Counted from the stretch's first letter, positions 36,464 through 45,652 are shown. The stretch: 64,000 nucleotides of DNA from Microbacterium sp. CGR2 (GCF_003626735.1 NZ_RBHX01000001.1:744001-808000), one strand, 5' to 3'. Notes: generated by a model not told the origin, from the letters alone. Translations and numbers: made by a program.

Positions 36464-37317
36464 TGAGCGCGGCAACGGGGCAGGCACTGCCGCACCAGGT
36501 ATCCGCGACGGGCATCACCGCCCTGCGTCCGAGCTTCGACGGCGTGACGCCGCCGGCGATCACCGCGCCCGCGGTCGACCCGGCCGTGCGGCTGTCGAAA
36601 GTCACGAAGCGCTACGGCTCGGGGCCGCTCGTCCTCGACGACGTGTCCCTCGACATCGCTCCGGGCGAGTTCGTATGCCTCCTCGGCGCCTCCGGGTGCG
36701 GCAAGTCCACGCTGCTGAACCTCATCGCGGGCCTCGAACCGCTGACTTCCGGGGCGATCGACACCAGTGCCGCGTCGCCAGGGGCGGCGGTCATGTTCCA
36801 GGAGTCGGCTCTCATGCCGTGGCTGACCGCGCGCAAGAACGTCGAGCTCGCCCTCCGGCTGCGCGGTGTCCCCCGCGGCGAGCGCCGTGAAGAGGCGCAG
36901 CGGCTGCTCGCGACGGTGAACCTCGAAGAGGCGGGCGACAAGCGGCCGCACGAGCTGTCCGGAGGCATGCGTCAGCGGGTCGCGCTCGCCAGGGCACTGG
37001 CTCAGGATCGACCGGTGCTCCTGATGGACGAGCCGTTCGCCGCACTCGACGCGATCACCCGCGATCTCCTGCACGAGGAACTCGAGCGGGTGTGGCGCGC
37101 CACCGGCCGCACCATCGTCTTCGTCACCCACAACGTGCGCGAGGCCGCTCGTCTCGGCCAGCGCGTCATCCTGCTCTCGAGTCGTCCCGGCCGCGTCGTC
37201 GGGGAATGGCGGGTCGCCGCCACCACCGGCCGACGCATCGAATCGCCCGAGGTCGCCGCCCTCGCCACCGAGATCACCGCAGAGCTGCGAAAGGAGATCC
37301 GCCGCAATGCCTCCTGA
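36460..37317 (+). CDS. ABC transporter ATP-binding protein (SsuB/TauB-like)
   Basis: A 285-residue ABC ATPase. Walker A is LGASGCGKSTLL, the signature is ELSGGMRQRVALARAL, Walker B is VLLMDEPFAALD and the H-loop is FVTHNVREA. A ~45-residue N-terminal extension precedes the ATPase domain. The start overlaps the binding-protein stop (ATGATGA; ATG at 36460 or 36463). It energises import through the permease encoded next. Confidence 0.92.
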   Translation: MMSAATGQALPHQVSATGITALRPSFDGVTPPAITAPAVDPAVRLSKVTKRYGSGPLVLDDVSLDIAPGEFVCLLGASGCGKSTLLNLIAGLEPLTSGAIDTSAASPGAAVMFQESALMPWLTARKNVELALRLRGVPRGERREEAQRLLATVNLEEAGDKRPHELSGGMRQRVALARALAQDRPVLLMDEPFAALDAITRDLLHEELERVWRATGRTIVFVTHNVREAARLGQRVILLSSRPGRVVGEWRVAATTGRRIESPEVAALATEITAELRKEIRRNAS

Positions 37318-38227
37318 AACCACCGCACCCGCACGGGCGACCGCACCGGTCGAGACGAAGGACGCCGACGACCTGCGCACGCTCTCCGCCGGCCTCGATC
37401 GGCTTCAGAGCGCCGAAGGTGATCGGCGTCCGCGATGGCGCGCCACCGTGTCGAAGGTGCTGCCCCCGATCGTCCTGTTGCTGGCGCTCGTGGCGGCGTG
37501 GCAGTTCGCCGTCGTCATCGCCGCTCCGCGCCCCGACATCGCCCCCGGTCCGGTGCACGTGGCCGGGGCCTTGGGCGACGCATGGGAGTCCGGCCGCCTG
37601 CAGGAAGCGGTGCTCACCAGTCTCGAGCGTGGCGTCATCGGCTTCCTCATCGCGATCGCGATCGGAACTCCCCTGGGGCTGCTCCTCGCCGAGTGGAAGC
37701 CGCTGCGCCGTGCCGCAGGCCCCCTCATCTCCGGGCTGACGGTGCTGCCGTCGGTCGCGTGGGTCCCCGCCGCCATCATCTGGTTCGGACTGTCCGACGC
37801 CACGGTCTACTTCGTGATCCTGATGGGCGCGATCCCCTCGATCGTCAACGGCCTGCTCTCCGGCATCGATCAGGTGCCGCCGCAGTTGCGCCGGGTCGGG
37901 ACGGTGTTGGGCGCGAGCCGTTGGCAGCTCGCCACCGTCGTCGTGCTTCCGGCGGCGCTGCCCGGCTACGTCGCGGGGCTCAAGCAGGGGTGGGCGTTCT
38001 CCTGGCGGTCGCTGATGGCGGCGGAGATCATCACCGTCGGAGGCTCCATCGGGTTCGGGCTCGGATCGATGCTCAATCAGTCGCGGGAGCTCGCCGACCT
38101 CGCCAGCGTGCTCGGTACGATTCTGCTGATCCTCGCGATCGGCATCCTGATCGAGCTGGCCATCTTCGGTCCGCTGGAACGACGGATGCTGCGCAGCCGC
38201 GGTTTCGTCGTGGGAGGCGACCGATGA
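37307..38227 (+). CDS. ABC transporter permease (SsuC-like)
   Basis: A 306-residue BPD-type permease with about six transmembrane helices after a polar N-terminus of ~50 residues. The EAA loop reads GTVLGASRWQLATVVVLPAA, where it contacts the ATPase. The gene overlaps the ATPase gene by 11 bp and the methyltransferase gene by four. It completes an anion importer co-operonic with sulfate reduction. Confidence 0.92.
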   Translation: MPPETTAPARATAPVETKDADDLRTLSAGLDRLQSAEGDRRPRWRATVSKVLPPIVLLLALVAAWQFAVVIAAPRPDIAPGPVHVAGALGDAWESGRLQEAVLTSLERGVIGFLIAIAIGTPLGLLLAEWKPLRRAAGPLISGLTVLPSVAWVPAAIIWFGLSDATVYFVILMGAIPSIVNGLLSGIDQVPPQLRRVGTVLGASRWQLATVVVLPAALPGYVAGLKQGWAFSWRSLMAAEIITVGGSIGFGLGSMLNQSRELADLASVLGTILLILAIGILIELAIFGPLERRMLRSRGFVVGGDR

Positions 38228-39120
38228 CCGGAACAGTCACACTGGTGGGCGCGGGCCCCGGCGACGCCGGCCTGCTCACCGTGCGCGGACTCCGCGCCCT
38301 GCAGGACGCCGATGTCATCGTCGCCGACCGGCTCGGCGCCCGCGCCGTCCTCGACCAGCTGGCCGCGGACGGGGTGCAGCTCTCCGCCGAGGTGATCGAC
38401 GTCGGCAAGCTGCCCGGTCACCACCCGGTGCCGCAGGACGGCATCAACGCCCTGCTGGTCCAGCTCGCCTCCGCCGGTCGCCGAGTCGTGCGACTGAAGG
38501 GCGGCGACCCCTTCGTCTACGGCCGCGGTCGTGAAGAGCAGCAGCACTGCGAGGATGCCGGAATCCCCGTCGAGGTCGTGCCGGGGGTCACCAGTGCCGT
38601 GTCGGTGCCGGCCGTTGCGGGAATCCCGTTGACGCACCGCGGCATCGCGGCATCCTTCACCGTCCTCAGCGGACACGACCAGATCGATCAGGTTCCCGGC
38701 GGCAGCGACCATACGGTGGTGCTGCTGATGGGCGTGAACACGCTCGGGCACTCCGCGCATGTGCTCAGCGCGGGCGCCCGCGGCGTCGACTGCCCGGTCG
38801 CGATCACCGAAGACGGGTACGGCGAGCGCGAGCGTGTCACCATCGGCACACTCGGCACGATCGCGCATCTCGCCGCCGGCCGTCAGGTGCGCTCGCCTGC
38901 TGTGGTGGTCGTCGGCGAGGTGGTGCGGTTGAGTCCGCATGCGGCATCGGCCCTGTCCGGGTCGGCGCCCGCCGCTGATCGTGCGCCGCGACCGCACTGG
39001 GCCGACGCTCTCGATGCCGGGCTCGCCGTCGACACCGGGCTGATCCAGGCAGTCGATTCTCTGTCACCGGCATCCGCCCGCCGCTCTCCGCTCACCTCAC
39101 TGTTCTCGCGCTCCCGCTGA
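38224..39120 (+). CDS. cobA: Uroporphyrinogen-III C-methyltransferase (SUMT/CobA)
   Basis: A 298-residue SAM-dependent methyltransferase making precorrin-2, the siroheme precursor. VTLVGAGPGDAGLLTVRG is the first signature, VVRLKGGDPFVYGRG the second, and the VVPGVTSAVSVPA loop binds SAM. It is a single-domain SUMT, without the CysG dehydrogenase/chelatase part; a ~45-residue C-terminal tail has no recognised motif. The ATG overlaps the permease stop. Along with the chelatase at 29766, it supplies siroheme. Confidence 0.93.
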   Translation: MTGTVTLVGAGPGDAGLLTVRGLRALQDADVIVADRLGARAVLDQLAADGVQLSAEVIDVGKLPGHHPVPQDGINALLVQLASAGRRVVRLKGGDPFVYGRGREEQQHCEDAGIPVEVVPGVTSAVSVPAVAGIPLTHRGIAASFTVLSGHDQIDQVPGGSDHTVVLLMGVNTLGHSAHVLSAGARGVDCPVAITEDGYGERERVTIGTLGTIAHLAAGRQVRSPAVVVVGEVVRLSPHAASALSGSAPAADRAPRPHWADALDAGLAVDTGLIQAVDSLSPASARRSPLTSLFSRSR

Positions 39121-39155
39121 CCCTGCGCCCCTGACCCGCCCTCCGAAAGGCCGTC

Positions 39156-40541
39156 ATGACCTCCTCCGCTCCTGCCCTGCGCGTCGCCATCGTCGGCGCC
39201 GGGCCCGCCGGCATCTACGCCGGCAACCTGCTCGCCAACGCGCACGCCGGTGTCGAGATCGACCTGTTCGAGTCTCTCCCGGCGCCCTACGGGCTGATCC
39301 GCTACGGCGTCGCCCCCGACCATCCCCGCATCAAAGGCATCGTGAATTCGCTCCACGAGATGCTCGACGCCTTCCCTTCCGAAGGTGCCGCCAGGCGCAC
39401 GATCCGGTTCATCGGCAACGTCGAGGTCGGTCGGGACATCGCCCTCGACGAGCTTCGCGAGCGCTACCACGCGGTCATCCTCGCGACGGGTGCGATCCGC
39501 GATGCCGCGCTCGACATCCCCGGCGTCGACCTCCCCGGCTCGTACGGTGCGGCCGACTTCGTGGCCTGGTTCGACGGCCACCCCGACGTGTCCCGCACCT
39601 GGCCCCTCGATGCCTCGTCGGTCGCCGTGATCGGAAACGGCAACGTCGCCCTCGATGTCGCCCGGGTGCTCGCCAAGCATGCCGTCGATCTGCGCACCAC
39701 CGAGGTACCGGACAACGTCCTCGCCGGTCTCGAGTCGTCTGCGGTGACCGACGTGCACGTGTTCGGTCGTCGCGGTCCTGCCGACATCAAGTTCACGCCC
39801 ATCGAGCTCCGGGAGCTCGGCGAGGTGAGAGACGTCGACCTCGTGGTCCACGGCGAGGACTTCGACGGTGTGGATGCCGCAACCGCCCCGACGAACCAGC
39901 TCAAGGTGATGCTGCGGACGCTGAACAGTTGGCGTGATCGCCCCGTCGGCGCAGCATCCCGTCGGCTCCACCTGCACTTCTGGCACCGCCCGGTCGAGAT
40001 CATCGGTGAACGCGAGGTCGAGGGCATCCGCTTCGAGCGCACCCGGATCGAGAGTGCGGGAACGGATGCCGGCAAGCTGGTCGGCACCGGCGAGTTCCGC
40101 GACTACGCGGTGCAGGCGGTCTATCGTGCCGTGGGCTACTACGGCACGAGAGTGGCGGGAGCTCCGTTCGACGAGGCCCGCGGCGTCGTCCCGAACGACG
40201 GCGGTCGGGTCGATGGCGAGGCCGGGCTGTATGCGACGGGGTGGATCAAGCGCGGCCCTGTCGGACTCATCGGGCATACGAAGTCCGATGCGCTCGAGAC
40301 CGTGACCCACCTGGTGGCGGATGCGGCGGCGGGGATCCTCACGTCCCCGGCCGTGGAGGGCGATGTGCTCGATCTGCTCGACGCCCGCGAGACCGCGTAC
40401 ACGACGTGGGACGGCTGGCTCGCTCTCGACGCGCACGAGCGGCGCCTCGGTGAGACGCACACGCACGCCCGTGAGCGCGTGAAGGTCGTTCCGCGCGAAG
40501 AGCAGGTGGCGGTGTCGCGCGACGAAGTCCTCGTCCGATGA
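39156..40541 (+). CDS. Ferredoxin-NADP reductase, FprA/adrenodoxin reductase type
   Basis: A 461-residue flavoprotein. [14 protein letters not shown] binds [19 protein letters not shown] is the family signature, and [15 protein letters not shown] is the NADPH-binding motif. In this family, electrons pass from NADPH to a ferredoxin. The adjacent 7Fe ferredoxin gene and the operon's sulfite reductase make it the probable start of the sulfite electron chain. A GAAAGG site precedes the ATG by eight bases. Confidence 0.93.
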   Translation: MTSSAPALRVAIVGAGPAGIYAGNLLANAHAGVEIDLFESLPAPYGLIRYGVAPDHPRIKGIVNSLHEMLDAFPSEGAARRTIRFIGNVEVGRDIALDELRERYHAVILATGAIRDAALDIPGVDLPGSYGAADFVAWFDGHPDVSRTWPLDASSVAVIGNGNVALDVARVLAKHAVDLRTTEVPDNVLAGLESSAVTDVHVFGRRGPADIKFTPIELRELGEVRDVDLVVHGEDFDGVDAATAPTNQLKVMLRTLNSWRDRPVGAASRRLHLHFWHRPVEIIGEREVEGIRFERTRIESAGTDAGKLVGTGEFRDYAVQAVYRAVGYYGTRVAGAPFDEARGVVPNDGGRVDGEAGLYATGWIKRGPVGLIGHTKSDALETVTHLVADAAAGILTSPAVEGDVLDLLDARETAYTTWDGWLALDAHERRLGETHTHARERVKVVPREEQVAVSRDEVLVR

Positions 40542-40855
40542 CCTACGTCATCGCGCTGCCCTGCGTCGATGTGAAGGATCGCGCCTGCATCGACGAGTGC
40601 CCCGTCGACTGCATCTACGAGGGTGAACGATCGCTCTACATCCACCCCGACGAGTGCGTGGACTGCGGCGCGTGCGAGCCGGTGTGCCCGGTCGAGGCGA
40701 TCTACTACGAAGACGACCTCCCCGACGAGTGGCAGGACTACTACAAGGCGAACGTCGAGTTCTTCGACGAGATCGGTTCCCCGGGTGGTGCTGCGAAGGT
40801 CGGCGCCTATGACTTCGACCACCCCGTCATCGCGGCCCTTCCGCCTCAGGGGTGA
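40538..40855 (+). CDS. fdxA: 7Fe ferredoxin (FdxA type)
   Basis: A 105-residue ferredoxin with cysteines in [17 protein letters not shown] and [12 protein letters not shown], the arrangement of one [3Fe-4S] and one [4Fe-4S] cluster. The C-terminal half with [12 protein letters not shown] is typical of actinobacterial FdxA. Its ATG overlaps the reductase stop by four bases, so the pair is expressed together. It likely carries electrons to the sulfite reductase. Confidence 0.94.
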   Translation: MTYVIALPCVDVKDRACIDECPVDCIYEGERSLYIHPDECVDCGACEPVCPVEAIYYEDDLPDEWQDYYKANVEFFDEIGSPGGAAKVGAYDFDHPVIAALPPQG

Positions 40856-40859
40856 CGCT

Positions 40860-41789
40860 GTGACCGACATCGCTCCCTACGACGTGCTGATCGTCGGCGG
40901 AGGCCCCGCCGGGCTCTCCGCCGCACTCAATCTCGGCCGTTCGCTGGCGCGAGTTCTCGTCGTCGACGCGGATCGTCCGCGGAACGCAGCGACCCTGAAT
41001 TCGCACGGCTTCCTCACGCGCGACGGCGTTCCGCCGCACGAGTTACGCCGCATCGCCCGCGCGGAACTCGACGCCTACCCGAATGTCGAAGTGCGGACGC
41101 GCGTGCGGGTGGTGGCGCTGCGAACGGCGGATGCCGGGTTCGAAGCCGAGATCGGGCGACGCACCTCCGAGACGACGGTCTCGGCGCGCACGGTGCTGCT
41201 CGCGACCGGGCTGCGGGAGACGCTTCCCGACGTGCCGAATCTGCGCGGATTCTACGGCATGAGCCTGTTCAGCTGCGCGGCCTGCGACGCCTGGGAACTG
41301 CAGGGGCGCCGCCTGGCACTCATCGGCGAATCGTCGGATCTGGCTGACCGTGCCCGCCTGATCGGGCGGTGGACGCAGACACTCACCGTCTTCACGAACG
41401 GCTCCGACGTGGTGAGCACGGCGGAGGAGGCCGAGCTCGCCGCGTCCGGGGTGACGGTCAAGCGGCATCCGATCGTCGAACTCGTGGGCGATCGGGGGCG
41501 CCTGGAAGCGGTGCGCCTCGCCGACGGAACGACACACGCGGTCGACGGCGGTTTCGTCCGCCCGGAATGGGAGACCGAGCTGTCCTTCCTCGACGGGATC
41601 ACCCCCGCGGTCGACGACGCAGGGAATCTGATCACCGACCGCTCCGGACGCACGCTCGTTGCGGGACTGTACGCCGCCGGTGATGCCGCGGCTCCCGGCC
41701 CGCAGCAGCTCATCGTCGCCGCGGGCGCCGGTGCGCGCGTGGCCGCCGTCATCGTGCATGACACGATCGGCGTCGCCACCGCGCACTGA
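40860..41789 (+). CDS. Thioredoxin-reductase-like NAD(P)/FAD oxidoreductase
   Basis: A 309-residue pyridine nucleotide-disulfide oxidoreductase. LIVGGGPAGLSAAL binds FAD, FSCAACDAWE carries a CxxC redox pair at the position of thioredoxin reductase, and AGLYAAGDAAAPG is the second FAD motif. The NADPH Rossmann motif is weak (LALIGESSD replaces GxGxxA), so NADPH binding or the true partner is uncertain. It starts at a GTG four bases after the ferredoxin stop. It could reduce thioredoxin for CysH. Confidence 0.82.
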   Translation: MTDIAPYDVLIVGGGPAGLSAALNLGRSLARVLVVDADRPRNAATLNSHGFLTRDGVPPHELRRIARAELDAYPNVEVRTRVRVVALRTADAGFEAEIGRRTSETTVSARTVLLATGLRETLPDVPNLRGFYGMSLFSCAACDAWELQGRRLALIGESSDLADRARLIGRWTQTLTVFTNGSDVVSTAEEAELAASGVTVKRHPIVELVGDRGRLEAVRLADGTTHAVDGGFVRPEWETELSFLDGITPAVDDAGNLITDRSGRTLVAGLYAAGDAAAPGPQQLIVAAGAGARVAAVIVHDTIGVATAH

Positions 41790-41832
41790 GTCTGCGCCGG
41801 ACACCGCTCACGGCGGGACTAGGCTGACCGGC

Positions 41833-42513
41833 ATGACGCGCCACTCGCAGGTCTCACCGCTGTCCCGTATCGCCGCCGCCGCGGTGGTAGCCGTCGCCCT
41901 GCTCCCTCTCAGCGGCTGCCTGTCCGCTCAGATCCCGACGACTCAGCCCTCGGAGACCACCCCGTCGAGTGAACCCGAAGCCACCGGGGAGCCCACCGAC
42001 GATCCTGCCGGCTCAGCGACGGTCACGTTCGATGAAGGCGCCGACCTTCCGACCACCGCATACATCGAGTGGGGCGACGGCTTCATGGCCGACGAAGCGT
42101 GGAAGACGGTGTCACCTGACGACGGCAACGGCGGATGGACGTATGGCACGGCCGACGACAGCTGCACCGCGCAGTTCTGGCAGGGCCGCATCAGCGACGT
42201 TCCCGTGGTCGAGGGCGATGACAGCATGTCCTCCGACGCCATCCTCGGTGTGCTCCTGGACAGCCCGACGGAAGAGATCACCGCCGTCGCCACGACCGGC
42301 GAGTTCAGCAACCAGATCGGCGGCACCGGGGGCGTCGAAACCCGTCAGGTCATCGGCGCAGAGGGCGACCGCACCTGGCTGATGGCCGCGCGAGCGTTCA
42401 CCAACGTCGGTGTCGGTCTGTATGTGATCGTCGACTGCACCGGCGCGGGAGCGAATGCAGAAGCGACCATGGAGCTCGTGAACGAAGCGAACGCGGTCGT
42501 CATCACTGACTGA
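41833..42513 (+). CDS. Hypothetical lipoprotein
   Basis: A 226-residue exported protein. The signal peptide ends in the lipobox PLSGC (Cys29), followed by a Thr/Pro/Ser/Glu-rich linker of about 40 residues and a globular domain with two cysteines (DSC and VDC) that may form a disulfide. No family is recognised. It lies alone, after the sulfur operon and convergent with the DUF3817 gene. Confidence 0.7.
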   Translation: MTRHSQVSPLSRIAAAAVVAVALLPLSGCLSAQIPTTQPSETTPSSEPEATGEPTDDPAGSATVTFDEGADLPTTAYIEWGDGFMADEAWKTVSPDDGNGGWTYGTADDSCTAQFWQGRISDVPVVEGDDSMSSDAILGVLLDSPTEEITAVATTGEFSNQIGGTGGVETRQVIGAEGDRTWLMAARAFTNVGVGLYVIVDCTGAGANAEATMELVNEANAVVITD

Positions 42514-42529
42514 ACCGGCGCCGGAGCGC

Positions 42530-42991
42530 TCACTTCCCGCCGGGCGGGCCGACGAGCAGCAGGATCACGTACAGGGCGACGATGCCGACCGCGAGCAGCA
42601 CCGCCAGCATCCAGGGGCGCCGCAGGAACCATCGCATCAGTCGGTCGTACCACCGGCGATCGCGCGGGTCGTCGGTCGCGTCGAGACGCCATGATCCGTC
42701 GAGCCGGCCGGTGCGGTGCAGCCAGATCTCCGTGGGGATCGTCGCATAGGGGACGACCGCACTGATGACGGCGAGCGCTGCCACCCCGAGGTGCCACCGC
42801 TGGTTCACGGCGACGAGCAGGGCGGTGGCGGCGTAGGCGAGGAAGACGAACCCGTGGATACCGCCGCCGACGGTCACCACGATCCCGGGCGCACCGACGG
42901 CCCTGGCGATGATCGCAGCGATCAAGATCGTCCAGGTGATGGCCTCCGCGATGGCAAGAACTCGGAAAAGGCGGTCGGGGGTGCGGAACAC
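42530..42991 (-). CDS. DUF3817 family membrane protein
   Basis: A 153-residue protein with three or four helices. AEAITWTILIAAIIAR followed by GGIHGFVFLAYA is the DUF3817 signature (small actinobacterial membrane proteins of unknown role). A fourth hydrophobic segment near the C-terminus follows a basic, Arg/Trp-rich loop. The GTG at 42991 has GAGGAG seven bases upstream; longer frames lack similarity. It diverges from the AraC regulator. Confidence 0.8.
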   Translation of the reverse strand: MFRTPDRLFRVLAIAEAITWTILIAAIIARAVGAPGIVVTVGGGIHGFVFLAYAATALLVAVNQRWHLGVAALAVISAVVPYATIPTEIWLHRTGRLDGSWRLDATDDPRDRRWYDRLMRWFLRRPWMLAVLLAVGIVALYVILLLVGPPGGK

Positions 42992-43084
42992 GGGACTCCT
43001 CGGGTGGGGTCCTCCCAGCGTATCCGGGGCGGAAGCGTGGAGTCGCCGGGGAATAGGGAGTCCGGGGGCGATGTTGCCGAAGGC

Positions 43085-44002
43085 ATGGTGACAGTGGACG
43101 CAGACGCGCTCTCGCAGGTGCTCGGCGCCGTCGATCTGCGCGTCGGCGTGGGCCGGGGAACGACGCTTGCGGCGGGAGCGCTGCTGCCCCTCCCGCTCGG
43201 CCGCGTCACCCTCGTGTACATCGCGGAGGGCAGCGTGCACGGCCAACCGCCCCTCGCCCGCGGATGCCGTCTCGATGTCGACTCCGACGGAGACACGCTC
43301 ACGGTCGAACCTTTCGCGCGTCCTGAGCCACTCGTCGCCGGCGATGCATTCCTCACTCTGGGCCGCTCACCGTTGGGACTCGAGGCGGAGGAGGCCACCA
43401 GCCTGATCGTCGTCGACCTGGAACTGGCCGATGCCGGTTCTCCGCTGCACGCTGTGCTCCCCGACTCCATCACCGTCACGGGCTTCGACGCGCTCGAACC
43501 GGCCGCAGCGGCGCTCGCTCGGAACATGGGCACGGTGGACGCATCCACGAAGCCCGTCCGCAACGGCGACCCGGTGATCTGCCGCATGATGGCCATGACC
43601 GTCCTCCTGTCGGTCATCCGCGCCTGGGCGGCGAACGGCTGCGCACCGGCGGGCTGGCCATCGCTCTCGAACGACCCGTTCCTCGACCGCGTGATCGACG
43701 CGATCCACGAAGAGCCGGGGCGTGACTGGACGGTCGAGCGCCTCGCGGGCGTGGGTGCCATGTCGCGCTCGACGTTCGCGGAACGCTTCCGCACCGTCAT
43801 CGGCCGCTCCCCCGCCGACTACGTCACCGAGGTGCGCATCGAGGCGGCCAAGCGGATGCTCGACACCGGCCGAACCGTGAGCGATGTCTCCCGCGAGTTG
43901 GGCTACGCCTCGGACGAGGGTTTCAGCCGGGCGTTCCGCCGCCGCACCGGCATGACTCCGTCGTCCTGGCGCATGGCGCACCGCGCGCCCGTACCGGCGT
44001 AG
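43085..44002 (+). CDS. AraC family transcriptional regulator
   Basis: A 305-residue regulator. Residues 1-190 form a cupin-type effector domain (AraC-binding-like), and residues 205-300 contain two HTH motifs: WTVERLAGVGAMSRSTFAERF and VSDVSRELGYASDEGFSRAF with the AraC signature. The target is probably the convergent MFS exporter or the divergent DUF3817 gene, neither proven. Its 3' end shares a hairpin with the transporter gene. Confidence 0.88.
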   Translation: MVTVDADALSQVLGAVDLRVGVGRGTTLAAGALLPLPLGRVTLVYIAEGSVHGQPPLARGCRLDVDSDGDTLTVEPFARPEPLVAGDAFLTLGRSPLGLEAEEATSLIVVDLELADAGSPLHAVLPDSITVTGFDALEPAAAALARNMGTVDASTKPVRNGDPVICRMMAMTVLLSVIRAWAANGCAPAGWPSLSNDPFLDRVIDAIHEEPGRDWTVERLAGVGAMSRSTFAERFRTVIGRSPADYVTEVRIEAAKRMLDTGRTVSDVSRELGYASDEGFSRAFRRRTGMTPSSWRMAHRAPVPA

Positions 44003-44003
44003 A

Positions 44004-44032
44004 AAGCCGGGCGGACGGCATCCACCCGGCTT
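44004..44032. terminator. Bidirectional hairpin terminator
   Basis: A perfect 8-bp stem AAGCCGGG / CCCGGCTT with a 13-base loop lies in the 42-bp gap between the convergent AraC and MFS genes. The A/T ends give short A and T runs for both strands. Confidence 0.7.
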
Positions 44033-44044
44033 CCCGACAGGCCG

Positions 44045-45235
44045 TCAGACTCTGGCGCGATTCGACGCGCCGAACAGGACCGCGCCGATCACCAGCGCAC
44101 CCGCTCCGAGAGCGTAGACGAGCTCGACGCTGAGGGTGTCGACGAGGAATGCGCCCAACCCGGCGGCGATCATGATCGCCCCCTGGAAGCCGACCACGAC
44201 GAGGCTCCCGCCGGCTTCCAGGCGGTCCGGCATCCGGTGGCCGACCCAGGTGTTCACCACGATCAGCCACGACGCGAAGAACAGACCCCAGACGAAGACG
44301 ACGATGCCTATCCCGACGACCGAGCCCGAAAGCAGGATCATGGCGGCGACGGCCACGGCGATGACCGTCGGCGCCAGCACCGCGAAGAAGGCGAACGAGC
44401 GGTCGATGACGAGTCCGATGACGATGTTGCCGATCAGGCCTCCGGCACCGAACAGCGCCAAGAGCACGACGATCGTCGACGGGTCGACGTCGGGGATGCG
44501 TTCCAGAGCGAGGCGCACGTACGTGTAGGCCAGGAAGTGTCCGAGCACCACGAACACGTGCCCGATGAGACCGAGCGAGACACCGGGCCGGCGGATCGTG
44601 TCGATGAGCAGCGCGATGCTCGACGCCTGCGCCGCGGGAACCGGCGGAAGGAGCACTCTCAGGGCGATCGCCAGAAGCCCGGTGACGATGCCGGCCAGCG
44701 CGAAGGTCGTCCGCCAGTCGACGAGTTCGCTGAGCATCACGCCCAGCGGCACTCCGGCGACGGTGGCGAGAGATGCTCCCGCCGAGGTGAACATCACTGC
44801 ACGGCCGAGACGCTCCGGACCCGCGACGCGCACGGCGACGGTGATCGACATCGACCAGAATGCACTGATGGCGGCGCCCAGCAGGAAACGGGCGAGGAGA
44901 ACGATCACGAGGTTCGGGGAGATCGCCACGATGAGGTTCGACGCGGCGGCAGCGAGCGCCATCCAGACCAACAGCGACCGGCGGTCGAGTCGCGGAAACA
45001 TCAGACCGATCGTCGGAGCGACGAGGAGCCCCACCAACGCGGTGACCGTGACGGTCTGACCTGCCTGCCCGGGGGTGACGTTCAGCGCGTCCGCCATCTC
45101 GGTGAGGATCCCGTTGGGAAGGAACTCCGCCGTCACGAGCAGGAAGCTCATCATCATCACGACGATGAGGCCGCCGTAGCGAATCTTCTCGGTCCGAGAG
45201 GTCGCCACGGTGGGCGTGGGCGCTGTGGTTGTCAT
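44045..45235 (-). CDS. MFS transporter, drug/arabinose efflux (DHA1) type
   Basis: A 396-residue twelve-helix transporter. The first helix FLLVTAEFLPNGILTEMA carries the AEF(L/I)P motif of the AraJ/CmlA/NepI branch, and the loop-2 motif is diverged (FPRLDRRSLL). It probably exports a sugar, nucleoside or drug. It converges on the AraC gene and is followed on the other side by a repeat-rich intergenic region. Confidence 0.85.
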   Translation of the reverse strand: MTTTAPTPTVATSRTEKIRYGGLIVVMMMSFLLVTAEFLPNGILTEMADALNVTPGQAGQTVTVTALVGLLVAPTIGLMFPRLDRRSLLVWMALAAAASNLIVAISPNLVIVLLARFLLGAAISAFWSMSITVAVRVAGPERLGRAVMFTSAGASLATVAGVPLGVMLSELVDWRTTFALAGIVTGLLAIALRVLLPPVPAAQASSIALLIDTIRRPGVSLGLIGHVFVVLGHFLAYTYVRLALERIPDVDPSTIVVLLALFGAGGLIGNIVIGLVIDRSFAFFAVLAPTVIAVAVAAMILLSGSVVGIGIVVFVWGLFFASWLIVVNTWVGHRMPDRLEAGGSLVVVGFQGAIMIAAGLGAFLVDTLSVELVYALGAGALVIGAVLFGASNRARV

Positions 45236-45320
45236 GGTTCCACCGTGGCAGCATCCGGATGTCGTCGCCCGACCGGTCGTCCGCGGCATCCGACGATTCG
45301 TCCGGACGGATGGGGCGCTT

Positions 45321-45446
45321 CCGGTCGCAGTTCGCGCCGAGCTCGGCCCGCGATGCCCGCTCCGGTCGCAGTTCGCGCCGGGATCCACGCGCGACGACGG
45401 CCGAAACTGCGACCGCAACAGCCACCGGCGGCCGAAACTGCGACCG
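45321..45446. repeat. Dispersed 17-18 bp repeat, upstream set of four
   Basis: Direct copies CCGGTCGCAGTTCGCGCC lie at 45321-45338 and 45362-45379. Inverted copies GGCCGAAACTGCGACCG lie at 45399-45415 and 45430-45446. The shared core CGGTCGCAGTT / AACTGCGACCG gives 11-bp stems. Three more copies flank the kinase gene on its other side. Confidence 0.85.
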
Positions 45447-45479
45447 GAGGATCCGCCCGGGCACCGAGCCAGTTCGCTC

Positions 45480-45509
45480 TGGACAGCCGGACCGTCACCC
45501 CCTTAAACT
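45480..45509 (+). promoter_or_regulatory. Probable sigma-70-type promoter for the RIO-kinase locus
   Basis: TGGACA (45480-45485) and TAAACT (45504-45509) are separated by 18 bp. It points toward the leader peptide and kinase gene and lies just after the repeat cluster. Confidence 0.5.
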
Positions 45510-45559
45510 CGACCAACGCACCGGGATGAGCCCGGAAGGCAGAGCGAGAGGAGCGAGAC

Positions 45560-45619
45560 ATGAACACCGTCTTCGTCGCGCTTCCCGCCGACCTTCCCTT
45601 CGAGGCCACCCGCTCCTGA
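45560..45619 (+). CDS. Possible 19-residue leader peptide
   Basis: MNTVFVALPADLPFEATRS follows a good ribosome site (GAGAGGAG, seven bases before the ATG) and ends 33 bp before the kinase start. It has no known family. With the hairpin that follows, it could act as a translational leader controlling the kinase; alternatively it is an incidental small frame. Confidence 0.4.
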   Translation: MNTVFVALPADLPFEATRS

Positions 45620-45623
45620 TCCT

Positions 45624-45652
45624 GGTGTGGCCTCCCACCCTGGAGCCACACC
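45624..45652 (+). promoter_or_regulatory. Leader hairpin before the RIO-kinase start
   Basis: An 8-bp perfect stem GGTGTGGC / GCCACACC with a 13-base loop. The kinase ribosome site GGAG (45642-45645) sits at the loop/stem junction and the TTG start (45653) follows the hairpin directly, so folding would affect translation. Confidence 0.5.

Larger units (their letters stand above)
45236..45559. other. Repeat-rich intergenic region
   Basis: Over 300 bp without a full gene. It contains two direct and two inverted copies of a 17-18 bp repeat (45321-45446), a likely promoter (45480-45509) and a small hairpin CCGGG-ATGAG-CCCGG (45521-45535), before a 19-codon leader at 45560. Confidence 0.6.
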
